Part shown: positions 30,823-39,524 of the stretch, piece by piece
Numbering within the stretch: position 1 is the first letter of the stretch
How the letters are laid out: each line of letters starts with the position of its first letter
DNA from: Rhynchopus sp. YZ270_cl-10
Taxonomy: Eukaryota; Euglenozoa; Diplonemea; Diplonemida; Diplonemidae
Direction: 5' to 3'
Length of the DNA stretch: 64,000 bases
Assembly (NCBI GenBank): GCA_964035575.1
Contig: OZ037850.1
Span: 1,649,467 to 1,713,466 of the forward strand
Position numbers and translations under genes: made by a program
Notes under the pieces: model-generated
The model's input: the letters and a program-made list of their open reading frames with translations, nothing else
Database searches by the model: none
Told to the model about the DNA's origin: nothing

Positions 30823-31264
30823 GCTTTCTGGTGAAAACACCGGCTGCAGTGTGCCAAGGTACACTAGTGCTTTTCATTTCGTTTTTTTAATTTGTTTCCG
30901 TTCTCATTTTTTTTTACCAGTTTGCGGGTTAGTATCCCACAGCTGGAACTAGCAGTGCCGGGGCTTGTAGAGGCGTTTGCACTCATTTAGCTCTCCATTT
31001 TTCAGTGCCTGTCCGCCGATGAACGGTGTGGCGTTTGCACTTTCAACTTCTTCTTTTTTACGTATGCATGCTCCATGAGGTCCATCATTCTATTGCAAGG
31101 TGACGGAGCACGTGAGGCTTAGCCATCTTGCACCTTGGATTCATCTCACAAACTTTCTTTTTATATCTTGGATATCTGTCCCAGAGTATCTTGTGTGTGT
31201 TGATGGGTGTGGCTTCTATTCCATCATTCGGCACACAGAAACTACACAACACTACACATCCATT
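30823..31264. other. Spacer between the tandem copies
   Basis: No gene. It contains an ACGTGAG hairpin at 31106-31120 and an 18-nt exact match (31201-31218) to the cyclophilin coding sequence at 29825-29842 right at the duplication junction. Confidence 0.6.
31106..31120 (+). promoter_or_regulatory. ACGTGAG stem-loop plus CATCTT element
   Basis: GAGC/GCTT (one G-U pair) around loop ACGTGAG, followed by AGCCATCTTGC. Confidence 0.4.
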
Positions 31265-31702
31265 ATGACACGCTTTTTGCAATGCACGAAGTTTCTGAAG
31301 CTTGCCACCGCAGGAACTGGTCTGTTCGGTGCTGTAATGGTCGGTGCACCAGACTTCACGGGGAAGGCGTTCGAGGCCATCCTGTTCACATCCAGAGGTC
31401 TTGACGTGCCATACAGCGACAACGCACAGCCGCATGTGAAGTACTTGAACGCACTGGCCGGGGGTGTCATGATTGGCTGGGCCGGATCCATGTATGGGAC
31501 ATTGACCAGCCGTGCGTGGATGAAGAAGGACATGCACGCTTGGAAGTCTCTTGCCCTCCCGCTTGCCGTGTGGTTCGTGATTGACTGTTCGGTGTCCTAC
31601 TCAACAGGGAACGAGCCGAACCTTGTGCTAAATGCGTTGTTTGCTGCTCTGTTTGCAGTACCCCTCTTTATGGTGAAAGGCGAGTTTATTGAAGGTTGCT
31701 AA
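31265..31702 (+). CDS. Small polytopic membrane protein, tandem copy B
   Basis: 145 residues, nearly identical to copy A, with about ten substitutions concentrated in hydrophobic segments (for example LMGAV to LAGGV, IALPIAV to LALPLAV, DSLVSY to DCSVSY, LAINV to LVLNA). The changes keep hydrophobicity, which argues that both copies are functional. The frame is open upstream to 31100, but ATG 31265 matches copy A and follows the same acceptor-like CACACAG. Family and role unknown. Confidence 0.8.
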   Translation: MTRFLQCTKFLKLATAGTGLFGAVMVGAPDFTGKAFEAILFTSRGLDVPYSDNAQPHVKYLNALAGGVMIGWAGSMYGTLTSRAWMKKDMHAWKSLALPLAVWFVIDCSVSYSTGNEPNLVLNALFAALFAVPLFMVKGEFIEGC

Positions 31703-32328
31703 GCTTTTCTGATGAAACCACGAAATGGTCATGTACCAAAATGTACACTGTCACGCGGGCTTGTATTTGAAGTCAAATTTCGATCTTATTTGATTTTTTT
31801 AATTTGTTTCCGTTCTCAATTTTTATACCAGTTTGCGGGTTATCCCACGAAACTTGCTTGACGACGCGTTTGCACTCATTTTGCTCTTCATTTTTTACTC
31901 CGCGCAGCTGATGCTGTGCGATAACGAATGTGATCAAGGTGACTAAGCACGGGAGGCTTAGGGTCATCTTATAGACTTTCTTTTCTTTTTATATCTTGGA
32001 GATCTATCCCCAGAGTATCTTGCGTACAATTTATTGTTTGCTTTTCTCCTTTTCACAATTACTGTGGAGCACTGTCGATTGATTTCTAGTGTGGCGGAAC
32101 CCACACACGCGTTTTGCGCATGCCAACATAAATGCAATTTTCTTGTTTTTGAGGAATCTCCATCCCACCACTGCGAGTCCACATAGGGACCTTTAGCAGA
32201 AGGTTTGTAGGGGAGAGGGCCAGGAAGCAAATGAAATACAAACGAAACGGCCTCTTTGCAATATTCCTCCTCTCCTCCCCCGTCCTCTTTTTATACACTA
32301 ATAGGATACCGACAAATCACTGCTCAAA
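31703..32328. other. Spacer with repeat and hairpin
   Basis: No gene. It carries the AAACCACGAAATGG and GTACACTGTCACGCGGGC interspersed repeat (31717-31778), and a perfect hairpin-family element at 31943-31961. An acceptor-like TACACTAATAG ends at 32304. Confidence 0.65.
31943..31961 (+). promoter_or_regulatory. CTAAGC/GCTTAG stem-loop plus CATCTT element
   Basis: Perfect 6-bp stem around ACGGGAG, then GGTCATCTTAT and a T-rich tract. Confidence 0.5.
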
Positions 32329-33324
32329 ATGAAGGCTATGCTGACCGGACTTGCGGCACTTCACTGTGCCACCACATCGTACGCACTTACACAGAACGAG
32401 GTGTCGTTCTCGCTGTACAAGGAGCACTTCAAGAAGACGTACGCAGCGGGTGAGGAGAAGGCACGCTTCGCTGCCTTCGAGGCATCGCTGGAGCGTGTCG
32501 CCACGTCGGGCAACCCTGCATCTGGACTGACCCAGTTCAGCGACCTTACGCCCGAAGAGTTCAAAAGCACCTACGCACGTGCCCGTGGCAGTGCGCTTCC
32601 CGCCGACGCACCGCGCTGGGGAGGCGAGTGCCAGGCGTGCAAGCGCTTCCCCGAGCACGCCACAGCGAACTACACTGACTTCGACTGGACCACCAAGGGG
32701 GCAGTGACCGCCGTGAAGAACCAGGGCCAGTGCGGCAGCTGCTGGGCGTTCGGATCGACCGGTGACATTGAGGGTACGTGGTTCCTTGCGGGTCACGAAC
32801 TTGAGGGGCTGTCCGAGCAGCAGCTGGTGTCCTGTGTGAAGACCAACGAGGGCTGCGGTGGAGGATGGCAGTACAACGCGTTCGACTGGATCATCAAGAA
32901 CCCCGGCATTGCGTCTGAGGCGGACTACCCGTACAAGTCTGCAAGCGGCCGTGCCCCTGCCTGCGAGAAGTCCCACAAGAGCGTCGCTAACATCACGAAG
33001 TGGTACCAGGTGTCCAACAACGCCTCCACCGAGGCCAACATTGCAACGCAGCTGGTGAAGTCGGGACCCATCACCGTTGCCATGGACGCCAACGGTATGC
33101 AGGACTACCGCAGCGGTATCGACAACCCGAAGACCAGCAGGTGCTCCATCACCAACATCGACCACGTTGTGCTGGTTGTCGGATACGGAACTGAGGACGG
33201 AGTTGACTACTGGAAGATCAAGAACTCTTGGTCGGCGACCTGGGGTGAGGAGGGATACTACCGCATTGTGCGCGGTGAGAACAAGTGTGGCGTGGCTATG
33301 GATGCTTTCCACTCGGTTGTCTGA
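32329..33324 (+). CDS. Papain-family (cathepsin L-like) cysteine protease
   Basis: 331 residues: signal peptide (residues ~1-19), I29 inhibitor propeptide (~25-80, ending LTQFSDLTPEEFKSTY) and a C1A peptidase domain. Catalytic residues visible: Gln in QGQCGSCWAF, Cys138, His279 in IDHVVLVVGYG and Asn299 in KNSWSATWGEEGY. The His is preceded by Asp instead of the usual Asn. Cysteines of the GCGGGW loop are present. Works in acidic digestive vacuoles or lysosomes, activated by propeptide removal. Length is normal for cathepsin L/H-type enzymes and there is no C-terminal extension of the trypanosomatid type. The start is 24 nt after an acceptor-like AATAG. Codon use is strongly biased to C-ending codons, which suggests high expression. 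Confidence 0.95.
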   Translation: MKAMLTGLAALHCATTSYALTQNEVSFSLYKEHFKKTYAAGEEKARFAAFEASLERVATSGNPASGLTQFSDLTPEEFKSTYARARGSALPADAPRWGGECQACKRFPEHATANYTDFDWTTKGAVTAVKNQGQCGSCWAFGSTGDIEGTWFLAGHELEGLSEQQLVSCVKTNEGCGGGWQYNAFDWIIKNPGIASEADYPYKSASGRAPACEKSHKSVANITKWYQVSNNASTEANIATQLVKSGPITVAMDANGMQDYRSGIDNPKTSRCSITNIDHVVLVVGYGTEDGVDYWKIKNSWSATWGEEGYYRIVRGENKCGVAMDAFHSVV

Positions 33325-33419
33325 GTAGGAGACCACCATCAAAACGTGTTCACTGTACAGAAATGAGAAGGGATTCCCACAGTTTCCACTCAATGATGCG
33401 CAGTGTCTTTCGGCTGTAA

Positions 33420-33439
33420 AGCACCGTTTATTCGGTGCT
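33420..33439 (+). terminator. Perfect 7-bp hairpin after the cysteine protease
   Basis: AGCACCG/CGGTGCT with loop TTTATT, about 100 nt after the stop codon. It may be a 3'-end or stability element. Confidence 0.35.
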
Positions 33440-33477
33440 CCGATTTCCCCACCCCTTTCCATTTTTTCAGAAGGTGA

Positions 33478-33496
33478 CTAAGCACGAGAGGCTTAG
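33478..33496 (+). promoter_or_regulatory. CTAAGC/GCTTAG stem-loop, canonical copy
   Basis: Perfect 6-bp stem with loop ACGAGAG, followed by GTGCATCTC. Serves as the reference copy of the family. Confidence 0.55.
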
Positions 33497-34247
33497 GTGC
33501 ATCTCAAAATTATTGTTTTTTTGGTTGCAAACAGAGTGCCCTTGTCCAGCAAGTGTTGCTGCGGCGTCCCGTGTGAGTATAGTAATATATAATAAATGGC
33601 ACCAATTTCAACCACAGCGTAGCCACTGCAGACTTCGTTCCAGTAAATCCGGGACAGTGTGCGGTTACAATGTACACATTGCAAAAAACCCCCAATTATC
33701 CCTCGTTTTGTTTTTCGTCATAACCCTTCTTTGTTCTTCAGTTCGGGAGACGGGGTGGTCTGGTTGTCTTTGTTCGCGCACGAAGTTTTCTGACGAACCA
33801 TTGACCGTGACCACGCCGTCAATTTTTCAAAGAACATAAGTATCTTCCCTCCTGTCGATCGCAACCGAGGGTAAGCTTTCCAACTTATGGTGGAGTGCAT
33901 CCTCGGATGTCTGCACAGAAGTTTTTAAACAAAAAAAAAGCAAAACAAAGACAAGAACTTGACAACTAAAAGTATAAACACAGACACCTGATCCATTGCA
34001 TGAAAATCTATCCCTCCCTGGCACCCCTACTCAAACAGCTTCACTTACAGGTAATTTCTTTACACACACCCTTTATTGATATTTGTTTTGGGATCATCTT
34101 GGCCAGCGTAGCTGTACAAGCAGTCCTTACCCTTCAGCGCTCACTTCTTGTAAATTGCGTAGTGGGAGCGAGAAGGTGCTTCAGTACCCACCCGCTCTCC
34201 AGCTTATTCTTACGAACAACTCCCCCGCTGTTTCCTTGAAGCGCACC

Positions 34248-34850
34248 ATGCACACCACAAGCCTTCCTGCAACGTCGGTGGCGCAGTTCACACCGTACGA
34301 CACCACGACGGAATATCCCGTGCAGTACACACAGTCGTGGGGACAAGTGTGCGCACACCACCACCAGCACCACCACCACCACCACTATGAGGGTCGCAGT
34401 GAGGAAATGCATTATCAGCACTTTGCTTGCGCTGTGAGCACCCCTGTCTCGCCAGAGGAAGCAGTGCTGCCGCTGCAGTACACCTGCGACACCTTTGCGG
34501 GCCAACTGCGTGACTCAAGCGCAAGCGCAAGCGACAATGAAAGTTGCGACGGGGTGCAGCCTCCGCAGACCCTGACCCTTCCGTTCGCTGTGCTGCGAGA
34601 GTACCCCGGTGCGGTGTGCACAGAGGAGGAGGAGGAAGAGGAAGAGGAGCAGGCCACCTCCCCCGACACACGCAGACGTCTCAAGAAGAAGCTGAAGAAG
34701 CAGAAGAAGAAGATGAAGAAGAGAGCGCTCGAGCGCCCAGACCCACGCCTTGACGCGGGGTACTGGCTGTACGCACCAACTGCGAATGAGTGTTGCATTT
34801 CGCCAGTTGATGAATACCCAGTGCCTTATGAGTTGCTTGCCTCTATGTGA
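34248..34850 (+). CDS. Hypothetical His-rich protein with acidic and basic blocks, 200 residues
   Basis: Not recognised. Features in order: a His cluster (residues ~37-46, HHHQHHHHHH), a middle with few cysteines (HFACAV, YTCDTF), an acidic run of nine Glu (~128-136) and a Lys-rich run (RRRLKKKLKKQKKKMKKR, ~143-160). The end reads ECCISPVDEYPVPYELL. The basic run could be a nuclear localisation signal, and the His cluster could bind metal. Third-position composition is like neighbouring genes, which supports coding. The frame is open upstream to 34083 without coding bias, so ATG 34248 is preferred. Confidence 0.65.
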   Translation: MHTTSLPATSVAQFTPYDTTTEYPVQYTQSWGQVCAHHHQHHHHHHYEGRSEEMHYQHFACAVSTPVSPEEAVLPLQYTCDTFAGQLRDSSASASDNESCDGVQPPQTLTLPFAVLREYPGAVCTEEEEEEEEEQATSPDTRRRLKKKLKKQKKKMKKRALERPDPRLDAGYWLYAPTANECCISPVDEYPVPYELLASM

Positions 34851-34869
34851 GGCTAGAGCTTGAAAGTGA

Positions 34870-34886
34870 CTAAGCATGAGGCTTAG
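34870..34886 (+). promoter_or_regulatory. CTAAGC/GCTTAG stem-loop
   Basis: Six-bp stem around ATGAG; flanking GTG and CAC extend it past one mismatch. It lies 20 nt after the stop codon of the His-rich gene. Confidence 0.5.
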
Positions 34887-34920
34887 GCACCTTTCCTTCA
34901 ATGTTTAAACTTAAAATATT

Positions 34921-34937
34921 TGTGCACGAGAGGCACA
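34921..34937 (+). promoter_or_regulatory. TGTGC/GCACA stem-loop with loop ACGAGAG
   Basis: Five-bp stem different from the CTAAGC copies but with the identical ACGAGAG loop, followed by TTCATCGTACAAG and a T-run. The changed stem bases pair with each other, which is compensatory. Confidence 0.5.
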
Positions 34938-35981
34938 TTCATCGTACAAGTTTTTTTTTTCTCCATTTTTTACCACCGAGATTCAAGTTTTGAGGTTTGA
35001 GCTTTTTAGTGCTGTTTCTTGTGGCAAATATTCAGTTTTCAAAGAAAGGGTGGTTAAGAACATCAACTTAGGTGCCATAAAAACGGAAGATTTTTAGCCT
35101 CTCTTTCATTGATTACTGTAGCTTTGCCTGTCTCCCCTTTCCTTTTTACTTTATGATTCTAATTTTGCTTTAAATACCAAGGCAAACTATTTTTCTTTGG
35201 ACGACAATCGCAAAAAGGTAAGTAAGGGTTTTGAATCTTCGTCAGTGGTCTGCAAACCAACCGAAATACTTGTTTGTGGACTTGACGTCAATGCCTTTGC
35301 TAGCAGGGTCCCAGTAGACTGGTGATCTACAGTTGTGACCCCCCTTTCCTAAGTGCCTGCTTTCTCACCAATAATAGAAATGCAAACCTAACGATAACAC
35401 ACAATGGCCACAAACCACATCAGACTTGTAGACATTGTCTGTCAGGTCTCTTGCGCTAGTACTCATTTGTGAAAAACTGCAGCGTTTTAAAAGCGCAAAC
35501 CATAAAAAGTGATTTCATCACGATCTTAATTGCTCAGCACATTTTGATAGAGTTGCCGTCAGTGCCACTGTTCCCTATTGAGATGTGTTTGCAATAATGT
35601 CTTCAGCCAAGAGGTATCAGGTACCTACGTCGTCGTCCAAACCATTTCTTCCACCACTTTTTTCTTTTCTCCCTCTCTTTTGCGCTTCTTGTTATTTTTT
35701 TTTTTGTACTTCCAGCTTCCCTTTTTTCAGTCCACCACAGCGGCAACAAATGTTTCAAGTTGTGTGAGTCCTGTGCCAGGCTGCACTTAGATGCCACCTT
35801 TTTTTTTAAACGGACAAAGTTTCCTCCTTGAATCGAAATAATAAAAGCACACCTCTTCTCTTTGTAACTGTCCCCGCTTGAAACAAAACTTCCTCACTAA
35901 ATAACAAAGATCCTTCATCAATAAGTGATTCCCACCTACACACAACAGATTCCACATACACAAGACAACAGTCACGACAGC

Positions 35982-37511
35982 ATGTCCTGGAAGGCGTCAT
36001 CCTTGGTGGTCCTGAGCATATGTGCTGCTGCGTCTGCGGGCAGGAGGGGACGTGCGACATGGGATTACGACTACAGCATTGTTGAAGGCGACGTGCAGGT
36101 TGAGACTTCTCCTGACCGTGCTGGGGGTGTGCTTGGGTCGACACCGCTGACAAGTGCGTCGCAGCTGTTCCCTGTGGGTGAGGCTGTGAACTATTATGTG
36201 GCATCGCCACTGAGTGCCTCTGATGCACGCATTGCAGACGCAGTGCGGGATTGGGAGGCGAAGACGTGCTTCCGCTTCACCCAGTGCACCTCGACCTCGT
36301 CGTGCCCAATTCCGTACATGTACTTCCAATCTGGAGGTGGCTGCAGCTCACCTATTGGGAAGCGTGCGGCGGGTGTCAACAGCATCACCCTTGCGAGCGC
36401 GTGCTCAGCGGGCAATGCGATGCATGAGATCGGCCACTCCCTGGGGCTGTCGCACGAGCAGACGCGGAAGGACAGAGACAACTACATTGAGGTCGACATG
36501 TCGCAGGTGTCCTCGGGTCTGGAGAACAACTTCAATAAGAACGGTGCGAGTGCGCGTGACCTGGGCCAGTACGACTACGGGTCGATCATGCACTATGGGG
36601 CAAACAGCTTCAGAATCGGGAGCAAGCCAACGATCATCTCGCCACAACCAATTGGCCAGCGCAACGGGCTGAGTGCAGGCGACGTGGCTGCGATTGAGTT
36701 CATGTACAACGGCTGCTCCACACGGTTCGCTGCACCCCGCTGCATTGCCTCACAGAGCGAGAGCACCACACTCGTGATCCCTGTGGACAAGGCCTTCAGT
36801 GTGGACTTCAACGCACTCTACACCACAACACGCTCCATGCGTGTCACGTACCCAAACACAAACGCGCCCGACACACAGCTCCTGACACCTTCCGGGACAA
36901 CGATCACCGACACAGGCTACGCAGCCCTGCGCTACACACCGACACGCAACGACGCAGGTCGCACCTTTGTCTTGGCTGCAACATTCACAGCGTCCGACGG
37001 CCCCGTCTCTGAGTGCCGTGTCAGCGTGCGGGTCGAGGGGGATGTGGTGGCGACTGCAAGCCCGCCAACAACGTCGACACCACCTGTGAGGACAGCCAGC
37101 CCCCCGACAACTGCGAGCCCGCCTGTGAGGACAGCGAGCCCGCCAAGGACAGCCAGCCCCGCGAGCCCGCCTGTGAGGACGCCGAGCCCGCCAAGGACAC
37201 GTAGCCCAAGAACCTCGAGGACACCAAGCCCAAGGACGACATCCAGCCCACCTGCGAGGACAGCCAGCCCCCCGAGAACTGCGAGCCCACCTGTGAGGAC
37301 AGCGAGCCCGCCAAGGACAGCCAGCCCACCTTCCAGGACAGCCAGTCCCCCGAGAACTGCGAGCCCACCTGTGAGTACACCAGCACCACGCACATCGACA
37401 CAGTGCAGGACCAGGCTCCGTGAGAACCGTTCGTGCAAGGGGCAAGAGTCGTGCTGTGCATCAGGCCTGAAGTGCATGGGCACCAGGCGGATGACGTGCA
37501 AGAAGGAGTAG
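35982..37511 (+). CDS. Secreted astacin-family metalloprotease B
   Basis: 509 residues. The translated signal peptide, catalytic domain (HEIGHSLGLSHE, SIMHYG) and the following beta domain look the same as copy A through about residue 360. The Pro/Ser/Thr linker differs: it lacks one PSPPVRT unit and gains about thirteen residues of TASPPRTASPPV-type repeat. The six-cysteine tail is the same. High identity over catalytic and flanking DNA points to a recent duplication or gene conversion. Same predicted secreted peptidase role. The leader and acceptor-like ACACAACAG are duplicated too, so both copies probably share regulation. Confidence 0.92.
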   Translation: MSWKASSLVVLSICAAASAGRRGRATWDYDYSIVEGDVQVETSPDRAGGVLGSTPLTSASQLFPVGEAVNYYVASPLSASDARIADAVRDWEAKTCFRFTQCTSTSSCPIPYMYFQSGGGCSSPIGKRAAGVNSITLASACSAGNAMHEIGHSLGLSHEQTRKDRDNYIEVDMSQVSSGLENNFNKNGASARDLGQYDYGSIMHYGANSFRIGSKPTIISPQPIGQRNGLSAGDVAAIEFMYNGCSTRFAAPRCIASQSESTTLVIPVDKAFSVDFNALYTTTRSMRVTYPNTNAPDTQLLTPSGTTITDTGYAALRYTPTRNDAGRTFVLAATFTASDGPVSECRVSVRVEGDVVATASPPTTSTPPVRTASPPTTASPPVRTASPPRTASPASPPVRTPSPPRTRSPRTSRTPSPRTTSSPPARTASPPRTASPPVRTASPPRTASPPSRTASPPRTASPPVSTPAPRTSTQCRTRLRENRSCKGQESCCASGLKCMGTRRMTCKKE

Positions 37512-39524
37512 GGCCCGTCTGTGCAATTTATTACTACCGTCAATTTAAGAATTTAAGAACAGCCTCAAATCAAATATACTTCTTCTTGGCATAAACTGTG
37601 AAGGCCTCAAGTATCAAGTCAAACCCAAACTTCATCTCACAACGATCCCACAGAAGACTGCACACTTTATTATGCGCGAGTCTCCACCGAGTCTTGTGTT
37701 CTTGACTGTTGTTTGACTTTATTACTAAAAGCCACATCTTTTGCACGGGTATAGAATATTACCAAGCAGAACCCGTTGCGTTGTTTCCCCTTTCTCTTTT
37801 TGTTCATAGAACACCGGCCCAGCCGGTTGTAGCCACAACAGCACACGATATGACCTCTGTCTTGCTGTGGTTGGATGATGACCCGTTGTTCTCTACCAAC
37901 CACATTGTGTCTTGAAAGTGTTGGTGTGGTGCTATTATTAGCGTTTCTTGCAGTTTGTTTTTTGTGGAGAACCCAAGTGCCTGCGTCCTGCATATGTTGC
38001 ACTGCAATCCTAAAAAACCTTAGTTTTTTAGTCTTTACTATAGAGATGTGCGCCACCCACACCACACACACTACACACCCACACACAGCACACCCACACA
38101 CACCCACACACACACACACACACACCCCCTCACCATCCAGAGGGGATTTGACCAAAAAATCGATTTTTTTAAATAAATAGTTGCTCATCCAAAAGTGAAT
38201 TTTTTGGGCTTAACGTGTTGTTTGGGGGTATTGAGGCCCAAAAAAAAAATTTAAGACAGTCCTGTTCAAAAAATGGACTGCCAAATGACATGTGGCATTA
38301 GGCCAAAAATCAGCTTTTTTGGTCATTTTTACCTTGTAAAAACATGACACTTGTGGCATGCTTCCCAGCACACAATAGTGCAAAAAAGTCACCCTAGAGT
38401 TTTTTTGTACACGTTACCGCGAGCGGGCGCGCGAAGCGCGCACGCGAGCGCCCCGTGGGGAGCGAATAGCGGACCACCTGCCCAGTGCGTGAGGTGCTTA
38501 CAAAAAAAACCACCTGAAAAAAAAGTGTCATCACGTTTCCATGGAAGTGTCACAAGAACGACAGGTTTTTTAGCCCGTCACCAAATAAATAGTTGCTCAT
38601 CCAAAAGTGAATTTTTTGGGCTTAACGTGTTGTTTGGGGGCATTGAGGCCCAAAAAAAAAATTTAAGACAGTCCTGTTCAAAAAATGGACTGCCAAATGA
38701 CATGTGGCATTCGGCCAAAAATCAGCTTTTTTGGTCATTTTTACCTTGTAAAACATGACACTTGTGGCATGCTTCCCAGTACAGGAAAGTGCATTGAAAA
38801 ACCTGAAAAAACACATGTAATATGTGATGGTCAAAAGTGCAAGATTCCTTCGTTAATGAACTTTTTGAGTACCAGTTATACCTGGGGAATATGGTCAGAT
38901 CACTCTTCAGACCATCTGGCGTTTACCACAAAAACACCACTTTTTAACAGGGCACTTTTCACCTGAAAAGCCAGTTCATGAAGGCATGAGTGAGGTTTTT
39001 TTGTGATGCGTTACCGTGAGCGGGCGCGCGAAGCGCGCACGCGAACGCCCCGCGGGAAGCGAATAGCTGACCGCCTGCCCAGTGCGTGAGGTGCTTACAA
39101 AAAAAACCACCTGTAAAAAAAGTGTGGTCCTCATCACGTTTCCATGGAAGTGTCACAAGAACGACAGGTTTTTTAGCCCGTCACCAAATCTTCACGTTTT
39201 GTTGCTCTTTGACACACAGCCATGCGTTGTCTATCACTTTACTGCTTTCCCCCACTATGCACTTTCGTCATCGATTTCCATATCGCTGTTTGTTTGACGT
39301 GAGTTATCAACAATTTCCCCCCCAAAAAATCTCTAAAAGGAGAGTGCGCACGTCGCATAAACCAAAAGACCTGCATCCATGGTTCCCCTGTACTCATCAC
39401 CTTCACCCTAATCCTCTTTCCCAACGCCTTTGTACATTCACCGCAAACAGATTTTATCTTCGTAGACTCGACACAACAAGACCAGAGGCTCGCTACGTAC
39501 ACGCCTTGAGCATACAAGGGAGAC
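37512..39524. other. Spacer holding duplicated flank and mobile insertion
   Basis: No protein-coding gene. 37512-38009 is the duplicated 3' flank of astacin B, 38010-39186 the inserted element, 39187-39303 the rest of the duplicated flank, and the remainder is the leader of the giant gene. Confidence 0.75.
38010..39186. mobile_element. Non-autonomous 1.18-kb insertion with AATC target duplication
   Basis: Comparison with copy A shows an insertion into CTGCAATC|TTCACG, flanked by AATC at 38006-38009 and 39187-39190. It starts CTAAAAAACC and has the inverse GGTTTTTTAG at 39167-39176. The interior carries a CA microsatellite (~38060-38125) and two tandem units (~38170-38583 and ~38584-39186) that share AATAGTTGCTCATCC, GACTGCCAAATGACATG, a GC-rich GCGCGCGAAGCGCGC palindrome and the end GACAGGTTTTTTAGCCCGTC. 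No coding region was recognised, so it is non-autonomous or a decayed element. Confidence 0.75.

Larger units (their letters stand above)
30341..31860 (+). repeat. Tandem gene duplication (880-bp offset)
   Basis: From CCATCATTC at 30341 and again at 31221, the leader, a 145-codon gene and about 150 nt of 3' flank (TTGTTTCCGTTCTC ... CAGTTTGCGGGTT) occur twice. Coding identity is very high; the 3' flanks have diverged by small indels. Confidence 0.9.
33325..34247. other. Spacer with two stem-loops
   Basis: No supported gene. A 7-bp hairpin at 33420-33439 and a hairpin-family copy at 33478-33496 lie in the presumed 3' flank of the protease. The rest is AT-rich with short frames only. Confidence 0.6.
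34851..35981. other. 1.1-kb spacer
   Basis: No supported gene. Two hairpin-family copies at 34870-34886 and 34921-34937 follow the His-rich gene. AT-rich remainder; the last ~55 nt belong to the astacin duplication. Confidence 0.65.
35927..39303 (+). repeat. Segmental duplication, copy B (interrupted by an insertion)
   Basis: Matches 10863-13120 apart from a 1177-nt insertion at 38010-39186. After it, homology resumes at CTTCACGTTTTG and continues with indels to about 39303. About 25 kb separates the copies, both direct and on the + strand. Confidence 0.9.

Noticed and set aside
38040..38180. CRISPR-like or telomeric repeat at the CA-rich tract
   Set aside because: It is a CACACA microsatellite with irregular T interruptions, no spacers and no telomeric unit.
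38351..38758. Protein-coding gene inside the 38-39 kb insertion
   Set aside because: The frame crosses the boundary between two tandem noncoding units, and the paralogous unit does not conserve it.
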